Position numbers and translations under genes: made by a program. A stretch of 9,641 nt of DNA, taken from positions 1-9,641 of the forward strand of contig JAJFJX010000127.1 of NCBI GenBank assembly GCA_021773655.1, in the 5' to 3' direction. The DNA is from Panacagrimonas sp. (GTDB lineage Bacteria; Pseudomonadota; Gammaproteobacteria; Nevskiales; Nevskiaceae). Numbering within the stretch: the first letter of the stretch is position 1; each line of letters starts with the position of its first letter. This document shows, one piece after another, positions 1-6,071 of the stretch. The notes beneath the pieces were generated by a model. That model had not been told where the DNA came from. It did no database searches and was given only the letters and a program-made list of their open reading frames with translations.

Positions 1-492
1 TTCTGGAACTCCGACGCAACGCGCATGCCGGCGGCACTGCTGAGCGATTTCCTAGACCTTGCGATCGACAATCCCTTCGGCCGCGGCCAGTGCTGGGCCT
101 TGCCCGATGCCGAAATCGACCTGAAGAAAATCACCGTCGACCAGTTCGTGGTCGCCGGGCGCAGCGATCACATCACACCCTGGAACGCCTGCTACAACTC
201 GGTCAACATCCTCGGCGGCAAGTCCGAATTCGTGCTGGTCAACAGCGGCCACATCCAGACGCTGGTGTGCCCGCCGGGCAAGGGCAAGGCGACTTATCAG
301 ACCGCGAGCATCACGCCGGAAGATCCGCAGGACTGGCTGGCGGCGTCCAAGGCCATCACCGGTAGCTGGTGGGAACACTGGAGCCCCTGGCTGGCCGAGC
401 GCTCGGGCGACAAGCGGCCGGCGCCAAAGGCGCTTGGCAGCGCCCGGTATACTGGGCTCGGCTCAGCACCTGGAACCTACGTCCGCCAATGA
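1..492 (+). CDS. phaC: PHA synthase (class II-type polymerase), C-terminal part, 5' truncated by window edge
   Basis: This is the end of a poly(3-hydroxyalkanoate) polymerase, which joins (R)-3-hydroxyacyl-CoA units into storage polyester at the granule surface. The frame is open from base 1 and reads FWNSDATRMPAALL, the conserved synthase stretch before the cap/C-terminal region. Two members of the catalytic triad are visible: Asp in GRSDHITPW (166-168) and His in NSGHIQ (250-252). The nucleophilic Cys of the GxCxGG box lies upstream of the window. The tail, with SWW followed by W..W..ERSG, ALG and a terminal APGTYV, matches class II (medium-chain, Pseudomonas-type) synthases better than class I. 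The TGA stop at 490-492 overlaps the ATG of phaZ. The family assignment is confident. The class II assignment rests on the C-terminus only. Confidence 0.93.
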   Translation, partial: FWNSDATRMPAALLSDFLDLAIDNPFGRGQCWALPDAEIDLKKITVDQFVVAGRSDHITPWNACYNSVNILGGKSEFVLVNSGHIQTLVCPPGKGKATYQTASITPEDPQDWLAASKAITGSWWEHWSPWLAERSGDKRPAPKALGSARYTGLGSAPGTYVRQ

Positions 493-1400
493 ATGCACCT
501 CTGCCTGTCCGGCCTGCCCCTCCTCCCGGCAAGCGCGAATTCAAGCTGCACCAGTTTCGCGTCGGCAACCTGAGTCTGCGCGCGGCGGTCTGGCCGGGCG
601 ACAAGACCCGCACGCCGATCCTGCTGTTCAACGGCATCGGCGGAAATTTCGAGTTGCTCACACCCTTTGTCGACGCGCTTGGCGATGTCGAAGTCATCAC
701 CTTCGACATGCCTGGCATTGGTGGATCGAGCCTGCCGCCCTACCCGTACCGCATGTCCACCGCCGCGCGGCTGGCCGTGCATGTGCTCAAGAAGATGGGC
801 CACTCGCGCGCGGATGCCATCGGCATTTCCTGGGGCGGCGCGCTGGCGCAGCAGTTTGCGCACACCGCGCCGAGCCGCTGCCGGCGCCTGGTGTTGTGCG
901 CAACCATGGCCGGCTCGCCCATCGCCTGGCCGGGCTCGCTGGCTGTGATGTGGAAGCTGATGAGTCCGGCACGCTACCTGCAGCCCGGATACATGGAACG
1001 CATTGCCGGTCGGCTGTATGGCGGGCGTTTCCGCTGGGACAAGCAACTGACGCGCGACTACGCCTCGCGCATCAGAAAGCCGAGCCGAGCCGGATACCTG
1101 CTACAGCTCAACGCCATCACCGGCTGGACCAGCGCCCTGTGGTTGTGGCGCCTGCGTCAGCCGACCCTGGTGCTGGCGGGCGCAGACGACCCGATCTGCC
1201 CACCCATCAACGGACACCTACTGGCCAAGCTGATCCCGCACTCGCGCCTCGAGATGCTGGACGATGGGCATCTGTTCATGATCGCGCAGCCCGAGATCAG
1301 CGCGCGTCTGGTGCGGGATTTTCTCGATGCCGAACACGTGACTTCGGATATGGACTCGCCCAAGCCGTGGTCCACGGCGATGCATGCGGATGTCGGTTAA
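489..1400 (+). CDS. phaZ: Intracellular poly(3-hydroxyalkanoate) depolymerase, alpha/beta hydrolase
   Basis: This serine hydrolase (303 aa) should mobilise medium-chain PHA from cytoplasmic granules by releasing 3-hydroxy acids. It closely resembles Pseudomonas PhaZ in order and spacing: oxyanion strand LLFNGIGGN (45-53), FDMPGIGGSS (72-81), nucleophile elbow GISWGGALAQQFAH with Ser114, TLVLAGADDP with Asp234 in a GxxDxxxP pattern, and DDGHLF with His261. Length agrees with the family (about 280-300 aa). The chosen start at 489 forms an ATGA overlap with the phaC stop, and MNAPLP begins a plausible short leader. The frame stays open upstream to an ATG at 369, but that would run about 120 bases into phaC. 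No good Shine-Dalgarno sequence precedes 489, so translation is probably coupled to phaC. Cytoplasmic: no signal peptide is seen. The last 20 or so residues (after AEHVTS) are unlike the family core and may be disordered. Confidence 0.93.
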   Translation: MNAPLPVRPAPPPGKREFKLHQFRVGNLSLRAAVWPGDKTRTPILLFNGIGGNFELLTPFVDALGDVEVITFDMPGIGGSSLPPYPYRMSTAARLAVHVLKKMGHSRADAIGISWGGALAQQFAHTAPSRCRRLVLCATMAGSPIAWPGSLAVMWKLMSPARYLQPGYMERIAGRLYGGRFRWDKQLTRDYASRIRKPSRAGYLLQLNAITGWTSALWLWRLRQPTLVLAGADDPICPPINGHLLAKLIPHSRLEMLDDGHLFMIAQPEISARLVRDFLDAEHVTSDMDSPKPWSTAMHADVG

Positions 1401-1462
1401 GTTTTTTGCACGGCGCCTCCAGCGTCTCGCGCAGTGGTTGAAGGCTTCGGAGCAGTGAACAG

Positions 1463-2599
1463 ATGACGAGCATGCCAATCGTGGAACGCAGCAGCCTCAA
1501 AAAAGCCCTACTCGCAGTTCCCGCTTACTGGCCGATCGAGTGGGCGCAGCAGTTGCGCAGGCGGCGCGGCGCGGTGGTGACCGACTGGCTCAAGTACGTG
1601 CGCGAAGCCAGTGCCATCAGCTTTCCGCCCAAGCCGGACTGGGTGACCCCCAACACGATCAAGGTCGACAGCGACACGATGTGGCTGCGCGATTTCTCCG
1701 ACGAAAGTGCCTCGCTCAGCGACATCCCGGTCATCATCGACGCACCCTATGCCGGGCACCCGTCCACGATCGCGGACTACGACGACGGCCAGAGCCTGGT
1801 GCAGACGCTCAAGGCCGCTGGAATCAAGCGCCTGTACGTGACCGACTGGAAGTCCGCCACGCACGATATGCGCGACTACGGCATCGACAAGTACCTTCTC
1901 GAACTGTCTGAAGCCGTGGACGCCGTGGGCGGACGTGCACATCTGGTTGGCCTGTGCCAGGGAGGCTGGCTGTCCACGATGCTTGCTGCGCGCTTTCCCG
2001 AGAAGGTCTGCTCGCTGGTGCTGGCCGGATCACCTATCGACACCCACGCCGGCGATGGTCCGGTGAAGCGCATGGGCAAGCGTACGCCAATGTCCTACTA
2101 CCGATACCTGGTCACACTCGGCCGCGGACGCATGCGCGGCCGGTTCATGCTCGCGGCATGGAAGAACATGCACCCGGACGAGCACTACTGGGGCAAGTTC
2201 ATCGATCTGTACGACAACATCAGCAACGACGAATACCTCCGGCGCGCGCGTCATTTCGCGAGCTGGTACGAGCACACCGTCGACCTGCCGGGGCGGATGT
2301 ACCTCGAAGCGGTCAAGCAGCTGTTCAAGCTCAACCGTCTGGCGCGTGGCCGGTTCATCGCGCTGGGTCAGCCGATCTCGCTCAAGAGCATCACCGTGCC
2401 CACGTACCTGCTCGCTGGCGAGGACGACGACATCACGACGAAGGAACAGGTGTTCGGCGCTGCCGAACTGCTCGGCACGCCGAGAGAAAAGATCGTCAGC
2501 GAACTGGCCCCGGGTGGACATATCGGTCTGTTCATGGGATCCAGAACACTGAAGGAGAACTGGGCGCGCATCGGGCACTGGATCTTGCAGCAGAAGTAG
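1463..2599 (+). CDS. Cysteine-nucleophile alpha/beta hydrolase, intracellular PHB depolymerase-like / PhaC-related
   Basis: This 378-aa protein belongs to the PHA synthase/intracellular PHB depolymerase superfamily. The likely triad is Cys165 in GLCQGGW, Asp322 (or 323) in LLAGEDDDIT, and His353 in GGHIGLF. Several blocks recall the Ralstonia PhaZ1-type depolymerase: IIDAPYAGHPSTI (91-103), LYVTDW (124-129), AGSPIDT (188-194), MHPDEHYWGKF (236-246), the ISLKSITVP segment (305-313) and GHIGLFMGSR (352-361). The box GLCQGG is instead the GxCxGG form of synthases, where those depolymerases carry a CQP-type box. Length is near both class III PhaC (about 355) and PhaZ1 (about 420). It follows phaZ by 62 bases, in the position of phaC2 in Pseudomonas. 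The start at 1463 has a modest GGAG at 1449-1452; an in-frame ATG at 1472 is an alternative. Superfamily is confident. Polymerase versus depolymerase (or PHA-thiolysing) activity is not decidable from sequence. Confidence 0.8.
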   Translation: MTSMPIVERSSLKKALLAVPAYWPIEWAQQLRRRRGAVVTDWLKYVREASAISFPPKPDWVTPNTIKVDSDTMWLRDFSDESASLSDIPVIIDAPYAGHPSTIADYDDGQSLVQTLKAAGIKRLYVTDWKSATHDMRDYGIDKYLLELSEAVDAVGGRAHLVGLCQGGWLSTMLAARFPEKVCSLVLAGSPIDTHAGDGPVKRMGKRTPMSYYRYLVTLGRGRMRGRFMLAAWKNMHPDEHYWGKFIDLYDNISNDEYLRRARHFASWYEHTVDLPGRMYLEAVKQLFKLNRLARGRFIALGQPISLKSITVPTYLLAGEDDDITTKEQVFGAAELLGTPREKIVSELAPGGHIGLFMGSRTLKENWARIGHWILQQK

Positions 2600-2628
2600 G
2601 CGCAATCCCGGAGCACGATGCCCCTGGT

Positions 2629-2677
2629 CGGGAATGGTTCTTGACTGAAAATGGAATTGGAAACTGAGCCATTCCCG
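2629..2677 (+). repeat. 12-bp inverted repeat / stem-loop downstream of the pha genes
   Basis: The arm CGGGAATGGTTC (2629-2640) pairs with GAGCCATTCCCG (2666-2677) over 12 positions with one G:T wobble, around a 25-base loop. It lies 30 bases after the stop of the third pha gene. No T-run follows, so it is not a classical intrinsic terminator. It could stabilise the 3' end of the mRNA, assist termination, or be part of a REP-like element. Confidence 0.6.
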
Positions 2678-2687
2678 CGAGCGCGGG
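2671..2687 (+). repeat. REP-like GC palindrome
   Basis: ATTCCCGCGAGCGCGGG contains the palindrome CCCGCG-AG-CGCGGG (2674-2687). It resembles the ATTCCCGCG...GCGGG intergenic repeats that are common in many gammaproteobacteria. Its left part is shared with the 3' arm of the stem-loop at 2629-2677, so the two structures would be mutually exclusive. With only one copy in view, repeat-family membership is inferred, not shown. Confidence 0.4.
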
Positions 2688-2708
2688 CGTGACACTGGTC
2701 GAGGACCA

Positions 2709-2746
2709 TTGCCAATTAAGAGCAATCAGGAAATGATTCGATTCAT
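2709..2746 (+). promoter_or_regulatory. Candidate promoter with overlapping operator-like dyads for the acyl-CoA ligase
   Basis: TTGCCA (2709-2714) and AATGAT (2732-2737) are separated by 17 bases, giving a weak sigma-70-like arrangement about 80 bases before the GTG start. ATTGC-N9-GCAAT (2708-2712/2722-2726) brackets the candidate -35 and part of the spacer. The near-perfect palindrome ATGATTCGATTCAT (2733-2746, 12 of 14 positions symmetric) overlaps the candidate -10. That geometry suits a dimeric repressor, but no known consensus is recognised. Dyads of this size also occur by chance. Confidence 0.27.
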
Positions 2747-2757
2747 CGCTGAATAAA

Positions 2758-2778
2758 AACGGCATCACAAAAGCCGTT
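2758..2778. other. Short hairpin, AACGGC-N9-GCCGTT
   Basis: A perfect 6-bp inverted repeat with a 9-base loop sits 38 bases before the ligase start. Read on the minus strand it is followed by a T-rich tract (TTTTATT), like an intrinsic terminator, but no minus-strand gene ends here. On the plus strand it would lie in the 5' leader of the ligase mRNA. Its role is unknown. Confidence 0.35.
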
Positions 2779-2805
2779 CCAGCTGCTATCACCAGTTACT
2801 ACGAG

Positions 2806-2810
2806 AGGAG
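2806..2810 (+). promoter_or_regulatory. Shine-Dalgarno AGGAG fixing the GTG start of the acyl-CoA ligase
   Basis: AGGAG lies six bases before GTG at 2817. This is the best ribosome binding site in the window. It decides for the GTG, since the next in-frame ATG would remove over 100 residues of the conserved N-domain. Confidence 0.8.
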
Positions 2811-2816
2811 AACAAC

Positions 2817-4361
2817 GTGTACGTCACCCAGACCCTGCGCCGGGCGGTGCAGACCGGCGGCAACCGGACGGCAACCATCTTCGGCACGCGTCGACGCACT
2901 TGGCTGGAGTTTCAGGACCGTGTGGCGCGCCTGGCGGGCGCCCTGCTGGATCTTGGCGTACAAGCTGAAGACCGGGTTGCGATCCTGTCGCTCAACAGCG
3001 ACCGCTACTTGGAATATCTCTATGCCGCGGCCTGGGCAGGTGCGGCCTGCAATCCGGTCAACATTCGCCTGGCGCCGCCGGAGATTGCCTACACGCTGGA
3101 CGACTCCGCCAGCCAGATTCTGTTCATCGACGACACCTACGCCAAGCTGCTGCCGGCGCTGCGGCCGCTGATGAAGACGGTGCGGCACGTGGTCTTCATC
3201 GGCGATGGAGCACTTCCGGAAGGCTGCCTGGACTACGAGCAGTTGATCGTCTCGCATCCGCCAGTGGCGGACGCCGACGCGGGCGGCGATGCGCTCGCCG
3301 GCCTGTTCTACACGGGCGGCACTACCGGCAAGTCCAAGGGCGTGATGCTGACCCACGACAACGTGGTGTTCAACGCACTCAACATGGTGCCGGTACAGGA
3401 CTTCAACGAACACTCGGTGTATCTGCACGCCGCGCCGATGTTTCATCTGGCCGACCTGGCCAACACCTTCGCCGTCACCATGGCCGGCGCGACGCACTGC
3501 GTCGTACCGCGCTTCGAAGTGGATCCGGTGCTGGCCATCCTGCAGGACGAAAAGGTCACGCACAGTATTCTGGTGCCGACCATGATCAACATGCTGCTAG
3601 CCTCGGGAAAGATCCCACAGTACGATCTGTCGAACTTCCGTCGCCTGCTTTACGGTGCATCACCGATGCCCGAGGCACTTCTGCTGGAGGCGATGCGGCA
3701 ATTGCCCACGGTCCAACTGACCCAGGCCTACGGTCAGACCGAGGCCGCCCCGCTGGTCACCTTTCTTCCCTTCGAACACCACAAGGGTGCGACGTTGCGT
3801 AGCGCCGGGCGTGCGGTCTACGGGGTCGAGGTCGCCATCCTCGACGCCGAAGACCATGCCGTCGAGAGCGGCACGGTGGGCGAGATCTGCGCTCGCGGCG
3901 CCAACGTCATGCGCGGCTACTGGCATCTCGAAGAGCAGACGCGCAATACCCTGCGCAATGGCTGGCTGCATACCGGTGACGTCGGCTACATGGACGAACA
4001 GGGCTTCGTGTTCATCGTCGATCGCGCCAAGGACATGATCATCAGCGGTGGCGAGAACATCTTCAGCGTCGAGGTGGAAGGGGCGATTTACCAGCATCCC
4101 GCCGTGCAGGAGTGTGCGGTCATCGGAATTCCCAGCGACCAATGGGGCGAGATGGTGCACGCTGTTGTCGTGCCAAAGGCCGGCGCGAGTGTGACCGGCG
4201 ACGAGATCATTGCCCATTGCCGCGCCTTGATTGCCGGCTACAAGCTGCCACGTAGCGTGCAGATCCGCAGCGAGCCGCTGCCGTTGAGCGGTGCCGGCAA
4301 GATTCTCAAGACCGAACTGCGCAATCCCTTCTGGGAAGGCCGCGCCCGCTCGGTCAACTGA
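2817..4361 (+). CDS. AMP-dependent acyl-CoA synthetase (fatty/carboxylic acid-CoA ligase)
   Basis: A complete 514-aa class I adenylate-forming enzyme, which activates a carboxylic acid to its acyl-adenylate and then acyl-CoA. Visible core motifs in order: P-loop-like YTGGTTGKSKGVMLTH (165-180), YGASPMPEAL (279-288), AYGQTEA (304-310), the adenylate-binding WLHTGD (383-388), the hinge region DRAKD (402-406) with ISGGENIFSVEVE after it, and C-terminal PLSGAGKILK with catalytic Lys495. Length is typical of FadD/DmdB-like medium-size ligases. There is no signal peptide or membrane segment, so it should be cytoplasmic. It probably heads its own transcription unit after the dyad-rich spacer, and its TGA overlaps the ATG of the nitroreductase by one base. 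Substrate chain length or ring structure cannot be read from the motifs. Neighbouring PHA and beta-oxidation genes suggest a fatty or related acid, but an aromatic or terpenoid acid is possible. Confidence 0.9.
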   Translation: MYVTQTLRRAVQTGGNRTATIFGTRRRTWLEFQDRVARLAGALLDLGVQAEDRVAILSLNSDRYLEYLYAAAWAGAACNPVNIRLAPPEIAYTLDDSASQILFIDDTYAKLLPALRPLMKTVRHVVFIGDGALPEGCLDYEQLIVSHPPVADADAGGDALAGLFYTGGTTGKSKGVMLTHDNVVFNALNMVPVQDFNEHSVYLHAAPMFHLADLANTFAVTMAGATHCVVPRFEVDPVLAILQDEKVTHSILVPTMINMLLASGKIPQYDLSNFRRLLYGASPMPEALLLEAMRQLPTVQLTQAYGQTEAAPLVTFLPFEHHKGATLRSAGRAVYGVEVAILDAEDHAVESGTVGEICARGANVMRGYWHLEEQTRNTLRNGWLHTGDVGYMDEQGFVFIVDRAKDMIISGGENIFSVEVEGAIYQHPAVQECAVIGIPSDQWGEMVHAVVVPKAGASVTGDEIIAHCRALIAGYKLPRSVQIRSEPLPLSGAGKILKTELRNPFWEGRARSVN

Positions 4362-5122
4362 TGGATCAACCATTACTGTCAGACGCCCGGACGGCGGCAG
4401 CACCGAATCCCGAATCCATGGATCAGCTTCCCGATATCCAGCCTTCTGTCGCCGTCGATCAGGCCATTGCGAGTCGCCGCTCGGTCAGGGCATTTTTGCC
4501 CACGCCCGTGCCGCGCGAAGTGATCGAAGACGTCCTGCGTGTCGCGTCGCGAGCCCCTTCGGGGACCAATACCCAGCCCTGGCGCGTCTATGTGCTCACC
4601 GGCAACGCCCGCGAGGCGCTGAGCCGGGACATCGTGGAAGCCTTCGACCAGCCCGACTGGCAGGAACTCTACAAGGACGAGTACGACTACTACCCGTCCA
4701 AATGGAAGTCGCCCTTCATCGACCGGCGCCGCAAGATCGGCTGGGACCTTTACGCGCTTCTAGGCATCGGCAAGCAGGACAAGCAGCGCATGCACGAACA
4801 GCATGCGCGCAACTATTCGTTCTTCGGTGCGCCCGTCGGGTTGATGTTCACGATTGATCGCGTGCTCGGCCGCGGCAGCTGGATGGATTACGGCATGTTC
4901 CTGGAAAACATCATGATCGCCGCCAGGGGCCGCGGACTGGATACCTGCCCACAGGCGGCGTTCACGCATTTTCACGCCATCATCACGCGCCACCTCGACA
5001 TTCCGCCCGAGGAGATGGTGGTCTGCGGCATGGCGCTGGGTTACGCAGACCAGGACGCACTGGTCAATCGACTGGTCACCGAGCGAGCGCCGGTCTCGGA
5101 ATTCACGACCTTCGTTGATTAG
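4361..5122 (+). CDS. Nitroreductase-family FMN oxidoreductase
   Basis: A complete 253-aa flavoprotein of the nitroreductase superfamily, expected to bind FMN as a homodimer and reduce nitro, quinone or related electrophiles with NAD(P)H. Key blocks are the FMN-phosphate motif SRRSVRAF (38-45), RAPSGTNTQPW (64-74), a central insertion of about 50 residues (100-150) typical of the longer NfnB/PnbA-like group, FFGAPV (154-159), CPQAAF (196-201) and the C-terminal GMALGYAD (223-230). The start is taken at 4361 because TGATG couples it to the ligase. ATG at 4418 (Met20) is an alternative, and the first 19 residues are not conserved-looking. The tight coupling to an acyl-CoA ligase suggests that both act on one substrate or in one response, although the nitroreductase family alone does not define a reaction. 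No own ribosome binding site is clear. Confidence 0.88.
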   Translation: MDQPLLSDARTAAAPNPESMDQLPDIQPSVAVDQAIASRRSVRAFLPTPVPREVIEDVLRVASRAPSGTNTQPWRVYVLTGNAREALSRDIVEAFDQPDWQELYKDEYDYYPSKWKSPFIDRRRKIGWDLYALLGIGKQDKQRMHEQHARNYSFFGAPVGLMFTIDRVLGRGSWMDYGMFLENIMIAARGRGLDTCPQAAFTHFHAIITRHLDIPPEEMVVCGMALGYADQDALVNRLVTERAPVSEFTTFVD

Positions 5123-5237
5123 CACGGCCGGCGCTGGCGATCATCGCCCCGCCCGTGGCGGACCCGCAGCGCGTGAGTGCAGTGGCGGCGGAAATGTCAC
5201 GCCTGCATTCTCCTGCAGGCCGCCGGAAAAATGCCGA
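5123..5237. other. Convergent intergenic spacer
   Basis: A 115-base gap between the plus-strand nitroreductase and the minus-strand anti-sigma gene. It has no supported open frame. Its only notable content is the nested hairpin at 5184-5224. Confidence 0.6.
5184..5224. terminator. Nested hairpin between convergent genes, possible bidirectional terminator
   Basis: The inner stem GCCTGCA (5201-5207) pairs with TGCAGGC (5214-5220) around TTCTCC. The outer arm GGCGGC (5184-5189) is complementary to GCCGCC (5219-5224), sharing two bases with the inner stem, so both could form only with slight trimming. The position between convergent genes fits a shared terminator. No long T-run follows on either strand, so an intrinsic mechanism is uncertain. 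Confidence 0.4.
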
Positions 5238-6071
5238 CTAGATCCCGTTGTCGCGCTGCGTTGTGAGATTCCGGGCCCAAGTGACAATGGGGCCGTCCGG
5301 CAGATCGTGCGGCGTACTCTCCTCGGGTTCCAGGCTCACCGCGAGTTCGAAACCCGAGTTGGCATGCCTGTACAGTGCCCTCGGCACCTTGATGTCGACG
5401 CTGGCGCCACTGCGGTTGGGCAACTCGCCCAGCGGCACCGCCTCATCCGAATTCGGGGAGATCAGCCATAACAGCATCTTGCGCTGGCCCAGCCGCGGGT
5501 AATCACCTGCGGCCACGACGTTGATCTGCCGCTGATCCGGCGACAGGCTCACCAGCCACTGCAGGTTCGAGGTGGGCACCCTGAGCAGGGTGACGAACAT
5601 CGGCGCAGGCTCCGGCTGCTCGGTCGAGGCAAGAGCGGCCTCAGTCCCGAACGACCGGGATTCGGGCTCGACGGGCCACGTTGGAGATTGGGCGAAGCGA
5701 ATCCCCAGGACCAGGGTAGCAGCCGTCGCCATTCCGACCAGTATCCGCAACGAGCGCCTTCTGAGCCGGGTCGCGCTGGCGGCTCGACGCGATTTTGCCC
5801 AAAGAGCACGCCTCGGGGCTTGCGTCGCCATCGCCGGCCTTGCCGCTGGCATTCGGGACCGCAGGTAAGTCCAGGCTTCCGACGGCGGGCTGACCGGCGG
5901 AACCGCCTCGGTCATCTCGGAGAAACACAATTCCCAGAAATAGACTTCGGCCCGTACCGAGGGCTCGGACTCCAGAACCCGTTCGAAACGGCGCCTGGCA
6001 GGGCCGCGCAATGTTCCAACCACGTATTCGGCGGCCAGTGCCTTGTGCAGCTTGGGGTTGTGGTAGTTCAT
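5238..6071 (-). CDS. RskA-type anti-sigma factor, single membrane segment
   Basis: This 277-aa protein should hold the adjacent ECF sigma factor inactive at the inner membrane. The N-terminal cytoplasmic part, HKALAAEYVVGTL...RRRFERVLESEP (9-37), is the usual start of RskA/ChrR-like anti-sigma domains. One hydrophobic segment lies at about 108-124 (RILVGMATAATLVLGI), after a basic stretch that predicts cytoplasmic N-in topology. The periplasmic part carries the RskA C-terminal pattern: LLWLI (200-204), PLGELP, and a final SLEPEESTPHDLPDGPIV block (246-263). The zinc anti-sigma HxxxCxxC motif is absent, and only Cys49 is seen. The start at 6071 overlaps the sigma stop as ATGA and has GAGAGG nine bases upstream. 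An in-frame ATG at 6092 lies inside the sigma gene and is less likely. The inducing signal is unknown. Confidence 0.87.
   Translation of the reverse strand: MNYHNPKLHKALAAEYVVGTLRGPARRRFERVLESEPSVRAEVYFWELCFSEMTEAVPPVSPPSEAWTYLRSRMPAARPAMATQAPRRALWAKSRRAASATRLRRRSLRILVGMATAATLVLGIRFAQSPTWPVEPESRSFGTEAALASTEQPEPAPMFVTLLRVPTSNLQWLVSLSPDQRQINVVAAGDYPRLGQRKMLLWLISPNSDEAVPLGELPNRSGASVDIKVPRALYRHANSGFELAVSLEPEESTPHDLPDGPIVTWARNLTTQRDNGI

Larger units (their letters stand above)
2600..2816. other. Dyad-rich intergenic region between the pha block and the acyl-CoA ligase
   Basis: This 217-base spacer holds no convincing gene. It is visibly richer in A and T than its flanks from about 2640 onward. 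It contains at least five dyads: 2629-2640/2666-2677, 2674-2679/2682-2687, 2708-2712/2722-2726, 2733-2746 and 2758-2763/2773-2778. The layout suggests a 3'-end structure for the pha transcript followed by a promoter and operator region for the ligase gene. None of these roles is proven by sequence. Confidence 0.6.

Noticed and set aside
369..488. Possible 40-residue N-terminal extension of PhaZ from an in-frame ATG at 369
   Set aside because: It lies inside the phaC 3' end, and its residues do not resemble PhaZ. The ATG at 489 gives an ATGA overlap and the normal family length.
1401..1462. Terminator or promoter between phaZ and the third pha gene
   Set aside because: There is a short T-run right after the phaZ stop but no stem before it and no convincing -35/-10 pair, so the genes are treated as one unit.
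1954..2667. Plus-strand frame running past the third pha gene
   Set aside because: It is an out-of-frame shadow of the cysteine hydrolase, Arg/His-rich, with no family features.
2799..3563. Minus-strand open frame of 254 codons
   Set aside because: It is antisense to the acyl-CoA ligase, whose plus-strand motifs are unambiguous. Its composition is His/Arg/Gln/Val-rich with no recognisable domain.
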